Source: Hirsutella rhossiliensis
Taxonomy: Eukaryota; Ascomycota; Sordariomycetes; Hypocreales; Ophiocordycipitaceae
Length of the DNA stretch: 64,000 bases
Direction of reading: 5' to 3'
Assembly: GCF_020360975.1 (NCBI RefSeq)
Contig: NW_025408679.1
Location: forward strand, 1,426,001 to 1,490,000
The notes beneath the pieces are model-generated. The model had not been told where the DNA came from and ran no database searches. It worked only from the letters and a program-made list of their open reading frames with translations. Below, in pieces: positions 22,344 to 32,767 of the stretch (the first letter of the stretch is position 1; each line of letters begins with the position of its first letter). The position numbers and the translations under genes are program-made.

Positions 22344-25300
22344 GGCTGGGGAGAAGGGGGGGGTTGTACAGAGGCCGGTGTCGGGCAGCGCAAGCCCGTG
22401 TGCATTAATAAATAAAAGGGCAGAAAGCAAGAGGATAGAAAAGAGGTTGTCTGGGCCGGTGAAAAATAAAAGGTGTACTTTGGGGACGAACAAACTGGAG
22501 CGGTCAAGCTGGCTCGCGGGAACAAAGCAAGGGGTTCTGCCTGTGGCAGCGGCGGGGGGGGGAGGTATTGCTCTCGACGAGGACAAAGAGACGACCGACA
22601 ACGGGCAGGCAGTTTTTTATTTGTCTTTTCCTTGTTTCCTGTTTTTGGACGAGGATGGAAGCGCTGGGTGAGACGGGCGCTGGGTGAGACGGGCGCTGGG
22701 TGACGGGCACTGGGTTGGAGGGAGTTGAGAGGAAGAGAGGAAGAGAGAAAGCAAACGAGGCTGCGGAAAAAGACGAGAAGGGCAGGGGGGAGGGAGGAGG
22801 AAGAAGAAAAAGGAGCAGGGTCGCGGCCATGGAGCAGGGCCATGGAGCATGTAATAATGAAGAGGCTGCCGCTACAGGCTAGGCCATGATCTTCCTTCTG
22901 GCGTCCCGTCATCCTGGATGCATGTAACGGTACTCCGTACCCAGCACCCCGAAACCTAATCGGGCACCTACGAGGCCTACAAGAGTCAATGGTGTCACGG
23001 CACTGTCTTGTTCCTGCAGCTTGTGGCCGCCGAGAGACAAGACAGCGTCGACGACGACAAAGAAAGGGGTGGTGTCTCTAGATTGGCAAGTCTGCTTCAG
23101 GCATGTGCCTCGACCAAGGCAGCATTTAAAAGAATAATTAAACCAAAAAAACACGGGCCTTGGCCGGGTGCGCATGTGTTAATCGCCCGACTCACCTACA
23201 AGCATCCTGCTCGCCCGGGGTTCCCAGTGTGCGACTGGCGAGACCTGACACAAGGCTTCCCACACGGCTTCCCACCGTTTGCCAGTCAGTCACCACTCCC
23301 GCTTCTCCACACTGCCGCCTCGTCCGCATTTTGCAAAGCCTCCGAACACACGGCAGGCATTCCGTGCTGTACTTGGGCCTAGGCCGGCTCTTTAGCGCTT
23401 TGCCCTCTTCCTCTTCCGGCTCCTCGCCTTTTACTCTACGCGGCACCTTGGGCCCGCCCGGCTGTCATCCGGACGTTTCCGGCCACCGACAACGAACAAG
23501 GAAAAAGAAACAAGGAAAGAGAAAATGATGAAAGGAAAAGAAAGAAAACAAAGTCTGTACATCAGGGGCCTGTACAGACCAGGCTGCCCGCCACCTTTCA
23601 TCACCGGGAAACCTGCAGGGCGGGGAGGCGGGGGGGATCGTTCGTCAACCACTCCGCTGCGCCGCAAATCCCCGCCAAGGGGGGGGAAGGGGGGGGGCCG
23701 GCTGCGGCACGGGTTTTTCTGGCACGACGAGAAAGAAACTGGTTCAAAGGAAGAGAAGTGCCGTCTGGTGTGCGCGTGCGTGTGTGTGTACCCAAGGTAG
23801 GTATCTATGGCGTGCCGAGGGACGGCATGCCTACTGTATCCGGCTGCTTGGCCGGGCGTCTCTCAGGCTTGGAGTGAAGTCAGTTATAGCGCCTCCGGTG
23901 CAGGTAGGTAGTACGTACAGGTAGGTAGTACAGAGGTACAGGTACGCACGGATACAGGGGCAGGAATCGTGATAGTTGATAGTTACTACGTACTGCAGGT
24001 AGTTCTCCGTGCCCACAGCCCTTGCGCTTGCAGGGGGCAGGGCTTCTGAACCCATTCCATCCCTCCCGCCAATCGCAAGGCGTCGGTTTGCCTTTGGGAA
24101 CAGAACAGCCTCTCCATGGTTTGCAACTTAATCACCATGTTTCCAATCGCTTGCGGAAAGCCACGGGTGCGCATCAAAGGCTCGTACTTTGGCCCTGCAA
24201 CGGCTGTCCAGCTCTTGCCACCACCACAATGCAGGCCATCGGCCCATTTTCGATGCACGAGTAGGTCCGCTACGCCATTTGTCCCGTACCGCCCGCCTAC
24301 CGTCTCGCAGCCAACCGCCAGTGAGTGCATATCGTATACGAAGTGCGTCGTTTCAGGCGGCCAAGGGTGTACCGTATTATTCCTTTGCCCCAAATGCCCT
24401 TCTCCCCTCGTCGACGGCACAGCAGAGCACGGCCCAGTGACAATCGTCATTCGTCCACGTGTCCTCGGCAATCTCGACGGGGGCTGTTACTCATGTCTCT
24501 CCCATGCCCTTGTTATTCCCCAGTACGTACCTTGAATAATCAAGCCGCCGCATCGCAGCCCCCGATTTGTTAATCCGTACGCAGGTGAAGCCGTGGCGAA
24601 CTCCCGCATAACCAAGTCGCTTGCTTCCTCTTTATTGAACTCATCCACGCGCCATCCGCTCCGCCACTGCGTCTCCGTTGCTACTTGTATGGAAATAGCA
24701 TTTTTGCCTTCCGCTTCATCCGGTCCATCCTCTCTCTCCCCCAAATACAGTGTTCATTGCCCCTCGGAATGTTATCCACCCGCCATCGCCTCCATTTGCC
24801 CGGGCTTATAGGTTCCATCTACCGTCGCTACTGGACATTTGCGAATGACAGAAGCTTCCAACGTCGGCTAAAACTTTAGACGCCATCGTAGCCGCCAGCA
24901 CCTCCACACCGACTCCCCAATGACAGCTCACGGCGAGTTTGACGCCTTGCACCAACCCCGGAAGCTAATCACGGCAGCAGACTTGAACCGTAGCTGCTTC
25001 TCCGTAGGGTAGCCCGTGGGTTCGACTTGATGCGGAATCGCCCTTTTTTTGGTCAAAGTTCACATGATACGCACCCGAGTACGTGATCCGTTCATGGGCG
25101 TTCGTCTGGTGACGCGGCCCAGCCATCCTGTCGTGGCAACGAGAGCCCAGTACGTCAAGCCAACTCAACAGACTTCGCCTCTCGTGTCCAGAATTCGCCC
25201 TGGAATGCGTCCTTCCGCCTCATCCTCGTCCAGGTCAAGCCGTGCCAGAAATACACGCCGGCTTTCTGGGTCGGCTGGAGGAGTCGCTGTTGCATATTCT

Positions 25301-26029
25301 CGTCCGTTTCGGCCAGTGATAACCATGGCTACGTGCAGCGATGTCGTTACAAAATTGGCACCATCCAAACAAACAAGCCCGAATCATCACAAAGCCTGGG
25401 CAGGAGGATGCGAGGTGCAAGGATGGGATCCCACCACTGCGCCTGGAGACTCGTATTCTTAATATAGCCATCAAAGCGCGACGTGGATCATCGGCAGGGC
25501 TAGCCTCTGACTGGAAACGCCTTGGTATTCCATGCGTATTCGGTGATATGTCTTTTGTTTCCAACCCGGCGTCTCAAAAGCTTCTTGCACGAGGCCCGAA
25601 ACGTCATCCGGCAAGCGGTAAAGCTTGGGTGAACGAACTGAGGACCAGAAACAAGGTACAGTAGACCAGTGCACGAGACCAGGTTTGCAGGAAGAGAAGA
25701 GCAGGTGGTAGTCACAGTGAATGTCTTGATTGCATAGGGCTTGAGTAGCTAGCTTCTTGCAACGACAGAAACATGGACCACGATTGATGAATCCAGGCAG
25801 GTAAGTTGCTTAGATAATCTCCAGGAAATCTGCAGCTGACTCAAAGGAGCCTTGAACCGACTCAAACGGGGCCAACGGCCAATCGCTACAATGTTTATCC
25901 GGCAGGGCACCCTTTCCTTCTCCTCACGTGAGCTGCGCCTCCCGCCCACAACCACTCGCCAAATTCCCAAAATTCCCAGCGCTCCACGCCGTTTCCACCA
26001 TCCACCTCATCACATCCAAATCCATCATC
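22344..26029. other. 3.7-kb gene-free stretch
   Basis: No frame here has a domain I recognise. It contains homopurine and G-rich low-complexity tracts (22,650-22,830 and 23,640-23,700), a GTAC/GGTAGG-rich patch (23,890-24,005) and ordinary unique sequence to 25,920. The left part is likely the promoter and leader of the minus-strand gene. The rest could hold a non-coding transcript or a gene too divergent to see. Confidence 0.4.
25925..25930. promoter_or_regulatory. CACGTG box upstream of eS30
   Basis: A perfect CACGTG palindrome 100 bp upstream of the eS30 ATG. Similar boxes precede the next gene. Such E-boxes bind bHLH factors in fungi, but function here is inferred only from position. Confidence 0.35.
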
Positions 26030-26410
26030 ATGGGTAAAGTTCACGGATCTCTTGCCCGTGCCGGTACGTCCTCACGCTCTCCCGCAGCATTTCGCGTCGA
26101 AATCTCGAGTACTGACCCGACACCCAGGCAAGGTCAAGTCTCAGACTCCCAAAGTACGACTCCCCGACCCGCCCACCGACCGATGACGACGACTAACCAT
26201 CCGCCCCTCCCCTACAGGTCGAGCCCCAGGAGAAGCCCAAGGTCCCCAAGGGCCGCGCTCTCAAGCGCCTCAAATACACCCGACGATTCGTCAACGTCAC
26301 CCTGACGGGCGGCAAGCGGAAGGTGAGCAGCGGCTTGACGCGCGACACTGACTGCGCAGGACGGAGATTGCTGACGACGCCACCAGATGAACCCCAACCC
26401 CGGCACTTAA
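26030..26410 (+). CDS. RPS30: 40S ribosomal protein eS30
   Basis: Small-subunit ribosomal protein of 62 aa, with four exons: 26030-26063, 26128-26153, 26218-26322 and 26387-26410. The product begins [20 protein letters not shown] and contains [16 protein letters not shown], both hallmarks of eS30; the C-terminus is short (MNPNPGT). All introns are GT-AG (GTACGT, GTACGA and GTGAGC donors). In the third intron the acceptor is CACCAG. Each intron is exactly 64 nt. There is no ubiquitin-like fusion as in animal FAU: the ATG directly precedes the eS30 domain, as in other fungi. Y14 follows on the same strand about 550 bp downstream. Confidence 0.95.
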
Positions 26411-26959
26411 AGAACAATGGACAGGATTGCTTAGGGGGATGGACCACGAAGACGGATAGGGCAGATCCGCGCGCGTGGCGGAATGTGGGTTCAGTCGGGT
26501 CGGTCGCTAGGCTGAGCACCCTCTGCGAGACGAGGTGCGACGAAGCGCAACGACTTTACACGGCGTCCGGTGTCGTTCGTCAATACGAGGAGTCATCCAC
26601 GGGCCATACTTGTTGTGTCGCCACGTGAAATTGCTGCGTGATCTGGAGTCTATGTGGTAACGGATGATGGTGCAGACCACGGTCTTGGTGGCTAAGCAGC
26701 CTGTTGCAACGGCACAGTAGAAGATGATGCCCTCTGCATCCGTAAAACGAAAGCAAACTGGCCAGGCATCATCATCCTGTCCAGGATGCTCGCTTCAATC
26801 GACGATGCATGTCGGCAAACATACATGTCACGTGACCGTAAGCTTTTCCTTTGGCTAGCTCCCAACGGCGCTTATTTTCACAGCGGGCCCAGATCACCCA
26901 CGACTGCTTCGACCTCTACACATTCCGACTCGCACGCGCCCCGCACGCACAGAGCAGCC
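26411..26959. other. Intergenic region upstream of the Y14 gene
   Basis: Holds the eS30 3' region and the Y14 promoter. The palindrome GTCACGTGAC at 26827-26836 lies about 125 bp before the Y14 ATG, and another CACGTG lies near 26,620. No gene was seen. Confidence 0.5.
26827..26836. promoter_or_regulatory. GTCACGTGAC palindrome upstream of Y14
   Basis: A perfect 10-bp palindrome containing CACGTG, 125 bp before the Y14 start codon. It is probably a bHLH-type site; the assignment rests on sequence and position alone. Confidence 0.4.
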
Positions 26960-27468
26960 ATGGCGGACGCAGAAATGGACATCGACCGGCCGGCGTCGCC
27001 CCCGGCGCGCAACGAGTCCGAGATGCAGACGCACACGAAAGCCACGGCCGTGCGCTCCATCGAAGGCTGGATCATCGTCGTGACAAACGTCCACGAGGAG
27101 GCCGACGAGGAGGCGCTGCACGACAAATTCGGCGAATACGGCGAGATCAAAAACATGCACCTGAACCTCGACCGCAGAAGTGGCTACGTCAAGGTCCGAA
27201 GCACGCCGAGACGTGGGCGGCGCGGATGATGCTGACTGCTATCGTCCCGCAGGGCTACGCGCTGATTGAATACACCACCCTGGAAGAGGCCAGGGCCGCC
27301 ATCGACGGCGCCCACGACACGAAGCTGCTCGAGCAGACGGTGCAGGTGGACTTTGCATTCGTCAGGCCGCCGCCGGGCAAGGCAGGACGAGGAGGCCGGG
27401 CTGGCGCGGGAGGGAGGCGAGGCCGCAGCCGTAGCAGAAGCCCCGAGGCAAAGGACGGCGCGGATTGA
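26960..27468 (+). CDS. Y14: Exon junction complex RNA-binding protein Y14 (RBM8A)
   Basis: Two exons, 26960-27193 and 27253-27468, give 149 aa. A single RRM spans residues 35-118: RNP2 is IIVVTNV and RNP1 is KGYALIEY. The sequence [20 protein letters not shown] matches the Y14 hallmark, and the C-terminus is a Gly/Arg and RS-rich tail (GRSRSRSPE) as in RBM8A. Y14 pairs with Mago and, with eIF4A3, marks spliced junctions in the nucleus. The 59-nt intron falls inside RNP1 between Lys78 and Gly79; its donor is GTCCGA, a weak match to consensus, but the acceptor CCGCAG and the homology across the join are clear. Confidence 0.93.
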
Positions 27469-27886
27469 ACATGGATCCGCACGAAGAAGCTGGGAGTCTG
27501 TGATGAGGCGGCCGATGTACTGCCCTACCGGCCATTGTACGTCGGCGCGTGCAAGCTTGGCTATCGAGGTAGGCATTGCACTGGACGCGCGAGAAACGCA
27601 GAGAGCTAACGCGTCCCAGACTTGGGGAAAGGCTTGCTATAAATCACAGCCTCCGTTAGAGAGCCTTGAGTATGTGTGATAGAGGCCAGCATGCACGATC
27701 TAGCCCCATGGCGTGGTTGCATAGTCAAGAGGCGAACGTGGCAGCGAAAAGCTCTCCTATAGACATGCGAATGCAGGATCACCGTCTAGTGCCCTTCTCG
27801 GATCCCATCACGGACGCCTTGCTACTCGGGCTGGTCCGGATACCATGCCGGCTCTCCTGACAAGTTCTATTCCTGGCGAGCTTACC
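27469..27886. other. Convergent intergenic region
   Basis: Between the 3' ends of Y14 (+) and the HET-domain gene (-). Nothing recognised. Confidence 0.5.
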
Positions 27887-30403
27887 CTAGCACAGGACAA
27901 TGTCACTCGGCTGTCCGGCCACGCAGTCTCCGTTCATAACACCGTGCACATAACACTCGCCGACCAAACGGTAGTAGCCTTGGCGCTCCGTCGGCCGCAC
28001 TACAAACGGCACGTCGCAGCCGTGGAAGACGGCTACAATGTCGCCCACCTTGGTCAAGAGGGGCAGTAAGCCCATGAGGCGATGCTCGGTAAAGCACAGG
28101 GCATGACGGTTCCCCATGACGCTGAAGCTCGTCAGGTAGCCCGCGCAGTCGGCCGGCATCGAGCCAGTCGTGACGGCCGTGGTGACGCCCATGCCCTTGA
28201 GGACCTCGAGGAATTGCAGCGGGTATGCCTTGGCCCCGCAGTACCATGTCAGCCCCATCAAGACCGGTACCAGGACAATGACCCAGAGCCAGCGGAAGAC
28301 TGGAAGGAGAACGAGAAAGACGACGCCGGGTACAGCCGGGACCTTGCGAGTAGCCATCAACCCGGTTACGACGGTAACTTGAACGATGACGGGCATGTAC
28401 CGGATTCCGAGCGTCGCGAAAGGCAGCGCAAGAAGACAGCCTACGCCCAAAATGATAATGGCCCGCGTCAACAGCGCCATCTCGTGTCGTTTGAGGTTTT
28501 GATACTGCACCTCAAAGTCGGGCGGAGGTCTCTCGCCGTGATACGTGCGGTTCGCAATCAGCGTCCTCCAAACGGCCTCTTCAATGGGCTCGCCGGTGGA
28601 GTAAACTTGTCCCAACCTCTGAGCCATGCCGGCGTACATTGGTGTGCCGAGGAGCAGTCTGCCCGGCAGGACCAACAGGACCTTGTCCACGGCTATGGCT
28701 CTAATGGTCAGCGTGCCTTGGGCCTCGTCCAGAGTAAAGGCCTGCTCGGTATTCAGCGCCGCATTGTACAGCTTCCTGCGAGCCCCGCTACCCTCGGACT
28801 CGACTGCCTCTTGGCCGACGGGTTTGCTGCCTTCTGGCGCGTCCCTCCCTTCTGGCACGTCCCTCGTTGCGGAGCGGGCGTCGGAGTGGTCTGCGGGTTC
28901 CTTTTGAATGCTGGAGAAGCGGTTGAAGCCGACGGCGTGATCCTGCGCGTATTCGACCTTTGTCCAGTCGGGGACCCACGATGGCGGATCACCGGCCGAG
29001 GGCGTCTCCGACCTGATGCCCGCGGTGGCCAGGACGTCGGCAAGGCGCCCCTTTCGGATAAATGACGCGGCGAAACGGGTGGTGACGACGGGCAAGGTCT
29101 GCCGGTCCGAGTAGATGGGCTCGAGGTGGCCCGTGTCGTCGGCCAGGCCGAGGAGCGCATAGAGTCGGTCGACGGGCTGGCTGGCGAGGAAGTTGCTGGT
29201 GCGGTGCAGCAGCTCGAGTAGATCTGGCTGGCCAAAGGGAAACGTATCGCCGGATGCGCGGTCCATGAGCAGCTTGTCGCGCATCAGGTCCTCGAAGCTC
29301 CTGATGGCGTCAAAGTTCTTGCGGACCGAGAGGCCAGAGGGGGACGAGGCCGGCCCGTGGTCGTGGTCGAGGCTAAGCACCATGTACTGCGTCGACATGT
29401 AGCCCCAGGCGCGCATGCGCAGGTCGGCGATGACATGAAGGGCGCGGGCACCCTCGTGGGCCTCGCGGAACTCGTCTCGCGTCCGGGTGCCGCTGAGCGG
29501 ATCGGGCTTGAAGCCGGCAAAGATGAGGCTGCGGTTGTCGCAGTAGGCCTTGGCGGCGAGGCACAGCCTGCGCCAGTCGACGTCGTGGGCGCCGCAGACG
29601 ACAGCGACGTCGGCTGCGTAGACGAACTCTTGGATGACCCAGACGCGGCGGAACCAGGGGCGGCGCAGAAAGGCTCGCAGGGCGGCCCAGCGGGCGTCGG
29701 TCGGGGGCGGCAGGGCAAGCTCAGCGCGGCGACGGCGGGCGAGGGCAATGGCGGTCTCGCTTTCGACAAGCGCAGGGTCCTGGGCGGCTGGATACTGCTG
29801 CTGCGAGTCGTCGAGGTACTCGGAGTGGTCGGCAATGGTGGTGAGCAGGTCGAGGGCGGCGGCGACGCGGTAGATGTCGGGCATGAGCTTGATCTGAGCA
29901 CCCTTTTCCTCGTTGTCGCGGCTGGTGACCTGGTTGATGCAGATGGCGTCGGCCCACAGGACGCGGTGGCGGTCGGGCAGGGCGAGGCGGTCGAGGACGG
30001 CGCGCAGGGCGGCGGTGAGGCGGATGACGGACGGTCCGCGGTCGTCGTCGACGATGCACAGCCGATGGGGCGTGCTCGCGTCGGCGCCCCAGTGGTATGA
30101 GATGGCCTCGTAGCGCCGCGGCTGCTCCAGGTAGGCGGGCTGGCCGTCGGTGCCTGGGCGGTAGGTGGGGTTGGTCAGGCGGTGGTGGAGGATGGAACCG
30201 GAGAGGGCTTGGCCGGGACTGGTGACGGGGTCGAGGCGGAGGAGGCGGATCTCGCCATGCTGGAGAGGTTGGTATTGGTAGTCTCTCATGGTGAGGTTCA
30301 TGATGGAGGAGGAAGAGGGGGAGGAAGAGGGGGAGGGGGAAGAAGAAGAGGAGGAGGAGGAGGAGGAGGAGGAGGAGGCGGAGAGGAAAGGCCGCCCGCC
30401 CAC
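27887..30403 (-). CDS. HET-domain protein with C-terminal membrane segments
   Basis: Open frame of 838 aa without introns. The HET (heterokaryon incompatibility) domain runs from about residue 97 to 270, with YEAISYHWG, LWADAICINQ and the EKGAQIKLMPDIYR block. The family acts in non-self recognition and cell death after hyphal fusion, although most members are uncharacterised. About residues 640-740 hold three or four hydrophobic segments (for example LLTRAIIILGVGCLLALPFA), so the protein is probably membrane-bound. The C-terminal part (GDIVAVFHGCDVPFVVRPTE, then LVGECYVHGVMNGD) is the usual tail of this family. Residues 9-33 are a Ser run encoded by a GGA-type microsatellite on the + strand; the methionine at 30301 (MNLTMRDYQ) is an equally good start and leaves the run in the leader. 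Confidence 0.9.
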   Translation of the reverse strand: MGGRPFLSASSSSSSSSSSSSSPSPSSSPSSSSIMNLTMRDYQYQPLQHGEIRLLRLDPVTSPGQALSGSILHHRLTNPTYRPGTDGQPAYLEQPRRYEAISYHWGADASTPHRLCIVDDDRGPSVIRLTAALRAVLDRLALPDRHRVLWADAICINQVTSRDNEEKGAQIKLMPDIYRVAAALDLLTTIADHSEYLDDSQQQYPAAQDPALVESETAIALARRRRAELALPPPTDARWAALRAFLRRPWFRRVWVIQEFVYAADVAVVCGAHDVDWRRLCLAAKAYCDNRSLIFAGFKPDPLSGTRTRDEFREAHEGARALHVIADLRMRAWGYMSTQYMVLSLDHDHGPASSPSGLSVRKNFDAIRSFEDLMRDKLLMDRASGDTFPFGQPDLLELLHRTSNFLASQPVDRLYALLGLADDTGHLEPIYSDRQTLPVVTTRFAASFIRKGRLADVLATAGIRSETPSAGDPPSWVPDWTKVEYAQDHAVGFNRFSSIQKEPADHSDARSATRDVPEGRDAPEGSKPVGQEAVESEGSGARRKLYNAALNTEQAFTLDEAQGTLTIRAIAVDKVLLVLPGRLLLGTPMYAGMAQRLGQVYSTGEPIEEAVWRTLIANRTYHGERPPPDFEVQYQNLKRHEMALLTRAIIILGVGCLLALPFATLGIRYMPVIVQVTVVTGLMATRKVPAVPGVVFLVLLPVFRWLWVIVLVPVLMGLTWYCGAKAYPLQFLEVLKGMGVTTAVTTGSMPADCAGYLTSFSVMGNRHALCFTEHRLMGLLPLLTKVGDIVAVFHGCDVPFVVRPTERQGYYRLVGECYVHGVMNGDCVAGQPSDIVLC
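30302..30381. repeat. GGA/GAG microsatellite
   Basis: A purine-rich trinucleotide run over about 80 bp. It encodes the polyserine at the possible N-terminus of the HET-domain protein and is likely length-variable. Confidence 0.85.
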
Positions 30404-31739
30404 GCTACCGTGGAGCCAGATGTGTGTGCGAGTGCATCTTTCTCCCCGTCTCCGGTGAGCGCTCTATATGGCTGGCGGAGCTTATACATACTGTACATCT
30501 CTGTGAGTCTGTGAGCAGAAGAGGTCGCGTGAGATGCAGGGCTCCCGCATGACGCATGAGCTGAAGCTGAGCCGCCTGGGGTTGAGCTGAGAGAGAAAGT
30601 ACCGCGGGCCAATTCCGCGGCAAACCACCCGTCGTCAGCCACGGCAAGCCAGAAAGTGAGGCTTCTCGGCGGCGTGCATTTGGCCATGCAGTTTACGGTC
30701 CTCCTTATCCGTGAAATGGCTGAAACTTCGGGGCTTCGCCAAGTTCTCCCGGCTCTCGACCACCACTTCACTTATCCAATGTAGTTGTTATTCTGAGCTT
30801 GACAAGTTACCCTACATGCTCATTAACGAGCCCGACTCATGTGACAATGACCTCGAAAATCATCTTCTGTTGGTGGCATGTCCCCCTTACACAGTAGGCT
30901 ATAAGTCCCAAGGGTCTAGCCGTCTAGTTAATGCGCCTGCAGCTTCGTCCATGGGTGCCTAACAATAGGTGATGCTGCATATTACAGGGTTAACATGGCC
31001 GGGCGAATCAAAGCGTCTGGCAAACCGCCCGATGGACCGCTGCAGGGTTCATGCGGGTGAGAAAGGGGGAGGCCAATCCTCGTGCAGCTGCGTCGCTTTA
31101 CTCGCTCAACCTCTCCCGCCAGCTCCCCGTCGAAAGACCCATTCCAAAGGCCCTCCCTGGCAACGGCACAATCGAGTCGAGCGTCGAGGTTGCCGACAGC
31201 AATGCTCTGGGCGCAAGCGACGCGATGGGGGCACTCTGGCACGCAAACGACGCGTCGACAGGCGCACAGCGGTCCAAGGCAATGAATATCAGTGCCATTG
31301 TCGGCGGCGTGCTAGGAGGTGTCGTTGTACTTGCCTGCCCTCGTCTCGGGAATAACATTATATCTGAAGAGGGGCCAGGGCCAACTCGACTCTGGTCATC
31401 AAGGGGGGAATTGTGACTTGCCAGGGCAGCCGGAGCTCGAAGCAACACATGTCCACGAGTTGCATGCTCATCAAAGGCCAGCCGGGGCGGACGGCGGGCA
31501 AGTCCATGAGCTTCCAACTCGCTGTATGGCTGCCCGATTAGAAACCAGTATAAGCAGGTAGACGAGGCACATTTCCATGACGGGCGAGACAAGGCGGGTC
31601 GTGGTGGTCCTGAAAGATGGACGGTCACAGGGCATAGCTCATGACCAAGTCTGCGGCAACCTTGGTGTGGTGGATGGCGATGCCCGTCCCGTCTGTCAGG
31701 GACAAATTCAGCAGCAACGAGGCCATGGAAGGGAATGTC
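30404..31739. other. Intergenic, possible relic sequence
   Basis: Mostly unrecognised. A + strand frame at 31051-31416 has one hydrophobic segment (NISAIVGGVLGGVVVLA), like the single membrane span of fungal cell-surface proteins, but no start context or partner domain supports a gene. The part near 31,600-31,740 may continue the PKS relic on the minus strand, because the product can be followed only with frame changes. Confidence 0.35.
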
Positions 31740-32110
31740 TAGCCGTGCAGGGTCGACGAGGTCGGGCTTGCCGACTTGGACCATATTACCAAACTCGCCA
31801 ATGCAACTCCAGGATGTGTGAGGGGGCTTGCCGGAAAGCAAGTTGAGGACAAGGTCGACGCCTCGGCCATTCGTCTCGCCCACCAGGCCCGTGAGCATTT
31901 GACGCCTTTGAAGAGTGTGGAGAGTCGACTTGCCTGCCCCTTTTGAAGCCGGCCGGCATTCCGCAGCCCCTGAAGGCACATCATGTAGACGCACAGCAGG
32001 GTTGCAGCCTCGTGGAGACTGACGTCGTCTGAGAACTTGGCGCATGCCAGGCCAGTGAGGACGACGCCCATTGCCACCATGACATGTTGACCATGGCGAC
32101 GAGTTTCGAC
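31740..32110 (-). pseudogene. Relic of a reducing polyketide synthase, enoyl-reductase part
   Basis: Two minus-strand frames give neighbouring parts of a PKS enoyl-reductase (ER) domain. One, about 31920-32080, reads HVMVAMGVV then SLHEAATLLCVYMMCLQGLR and NAGRLQKGQ, matching the start of the ER nucleotide-binding fold. The other, 31763-31874, reads TNGRGVDLVLNLLSGKP and then EFGNMVQVGKPDLVDPARLD, the downstream ER motif. The 50-60 residues normally between them, including the GGVG loop, are missing and the frame changes, so the fragment is broken. No KS, AT or KR domain is visible nearby. It is a remnant of a highly reducing PKS, with no intact biosynthetic cluster here. Confidence 0.7.
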
Positions 32111-32767
32111 TGTGCTTGCTTGGTCGTCTTCTTGCGCGAAAGTCGAGGCCTACGTGGGGCTCTCGAATCAATCTGGACGTCGTTGGGGCCCAGTTTCCGA
32201 GGCCCTGGAGCTCTATCAGCCGATAATCAAATTCAACACCATGGCCGACGAGGTGCCGCAGTCCTGCTGGGAAAGGGGGTTGGGACGAAGCGGCAAAAGA
32301 AGGGGGGGGCAGAAAGTGCCCCAGATTTATTATTTGTATAGCGTTTCCATGCGCTCCACTGGTCAGTCCGCCTTCACCCCCACCCACGTCACTCTGGCCC
32401 ACCACTGCTTGGCCTTCACCGCTTCACCTCCCGACTCCCTCTGCTCGTTCACGACGCGCGCCTCCGCCTCAATCCACGCCTTGGTCCATGGTATGGGATT
32501 GGAGTGGCCAATTGCGTCGTCCCATGCGTGCGGCTGACGAGAGAACAATAGCAAATCAGCTCCCCGTTCCTCACCACCACCGTCACCACCACCGTCACCA
32601 CCACCGTCACCACCACCTCCACCTCCACCTCCACCACCTCCACCACCACGGCCAAAGCCACGTCGCCATCGTTGCGCCTCCCGCGCACCCACTGATCCGT
32701 CGCCGCCTGCTGCCGCCGCCGCGCCGCGAGGACATGGCGCCTCGGGTGTCGCCGGCCCGTCGCCACC
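32111..32767. promoter_or_regulatory. RTC1 upstream region with CAC-rich repeat
   Basis: Upstream of the RTC1 start. A CACCACCGT-type imperfect trinucleotide repeat covers about 32570-32655. Minus-strand frames of more than 800 codons across this and the next gene are shadows of GC-rich coding sequence. Confidence 0.5.

Noticed and set aside
23890..24005. Telomere-like repeat
   Set aside because: The GGTAGG/GTAC patches are irregular, and there is no TTAGGG array.
31098..32405. Minus-strand 435-codon frame as an intact gene
   Set aside because: Only about 40 residues match a PKS enoyl-reductase; the preceding ER motif lies in another frame, so I call a relic and not a gene.
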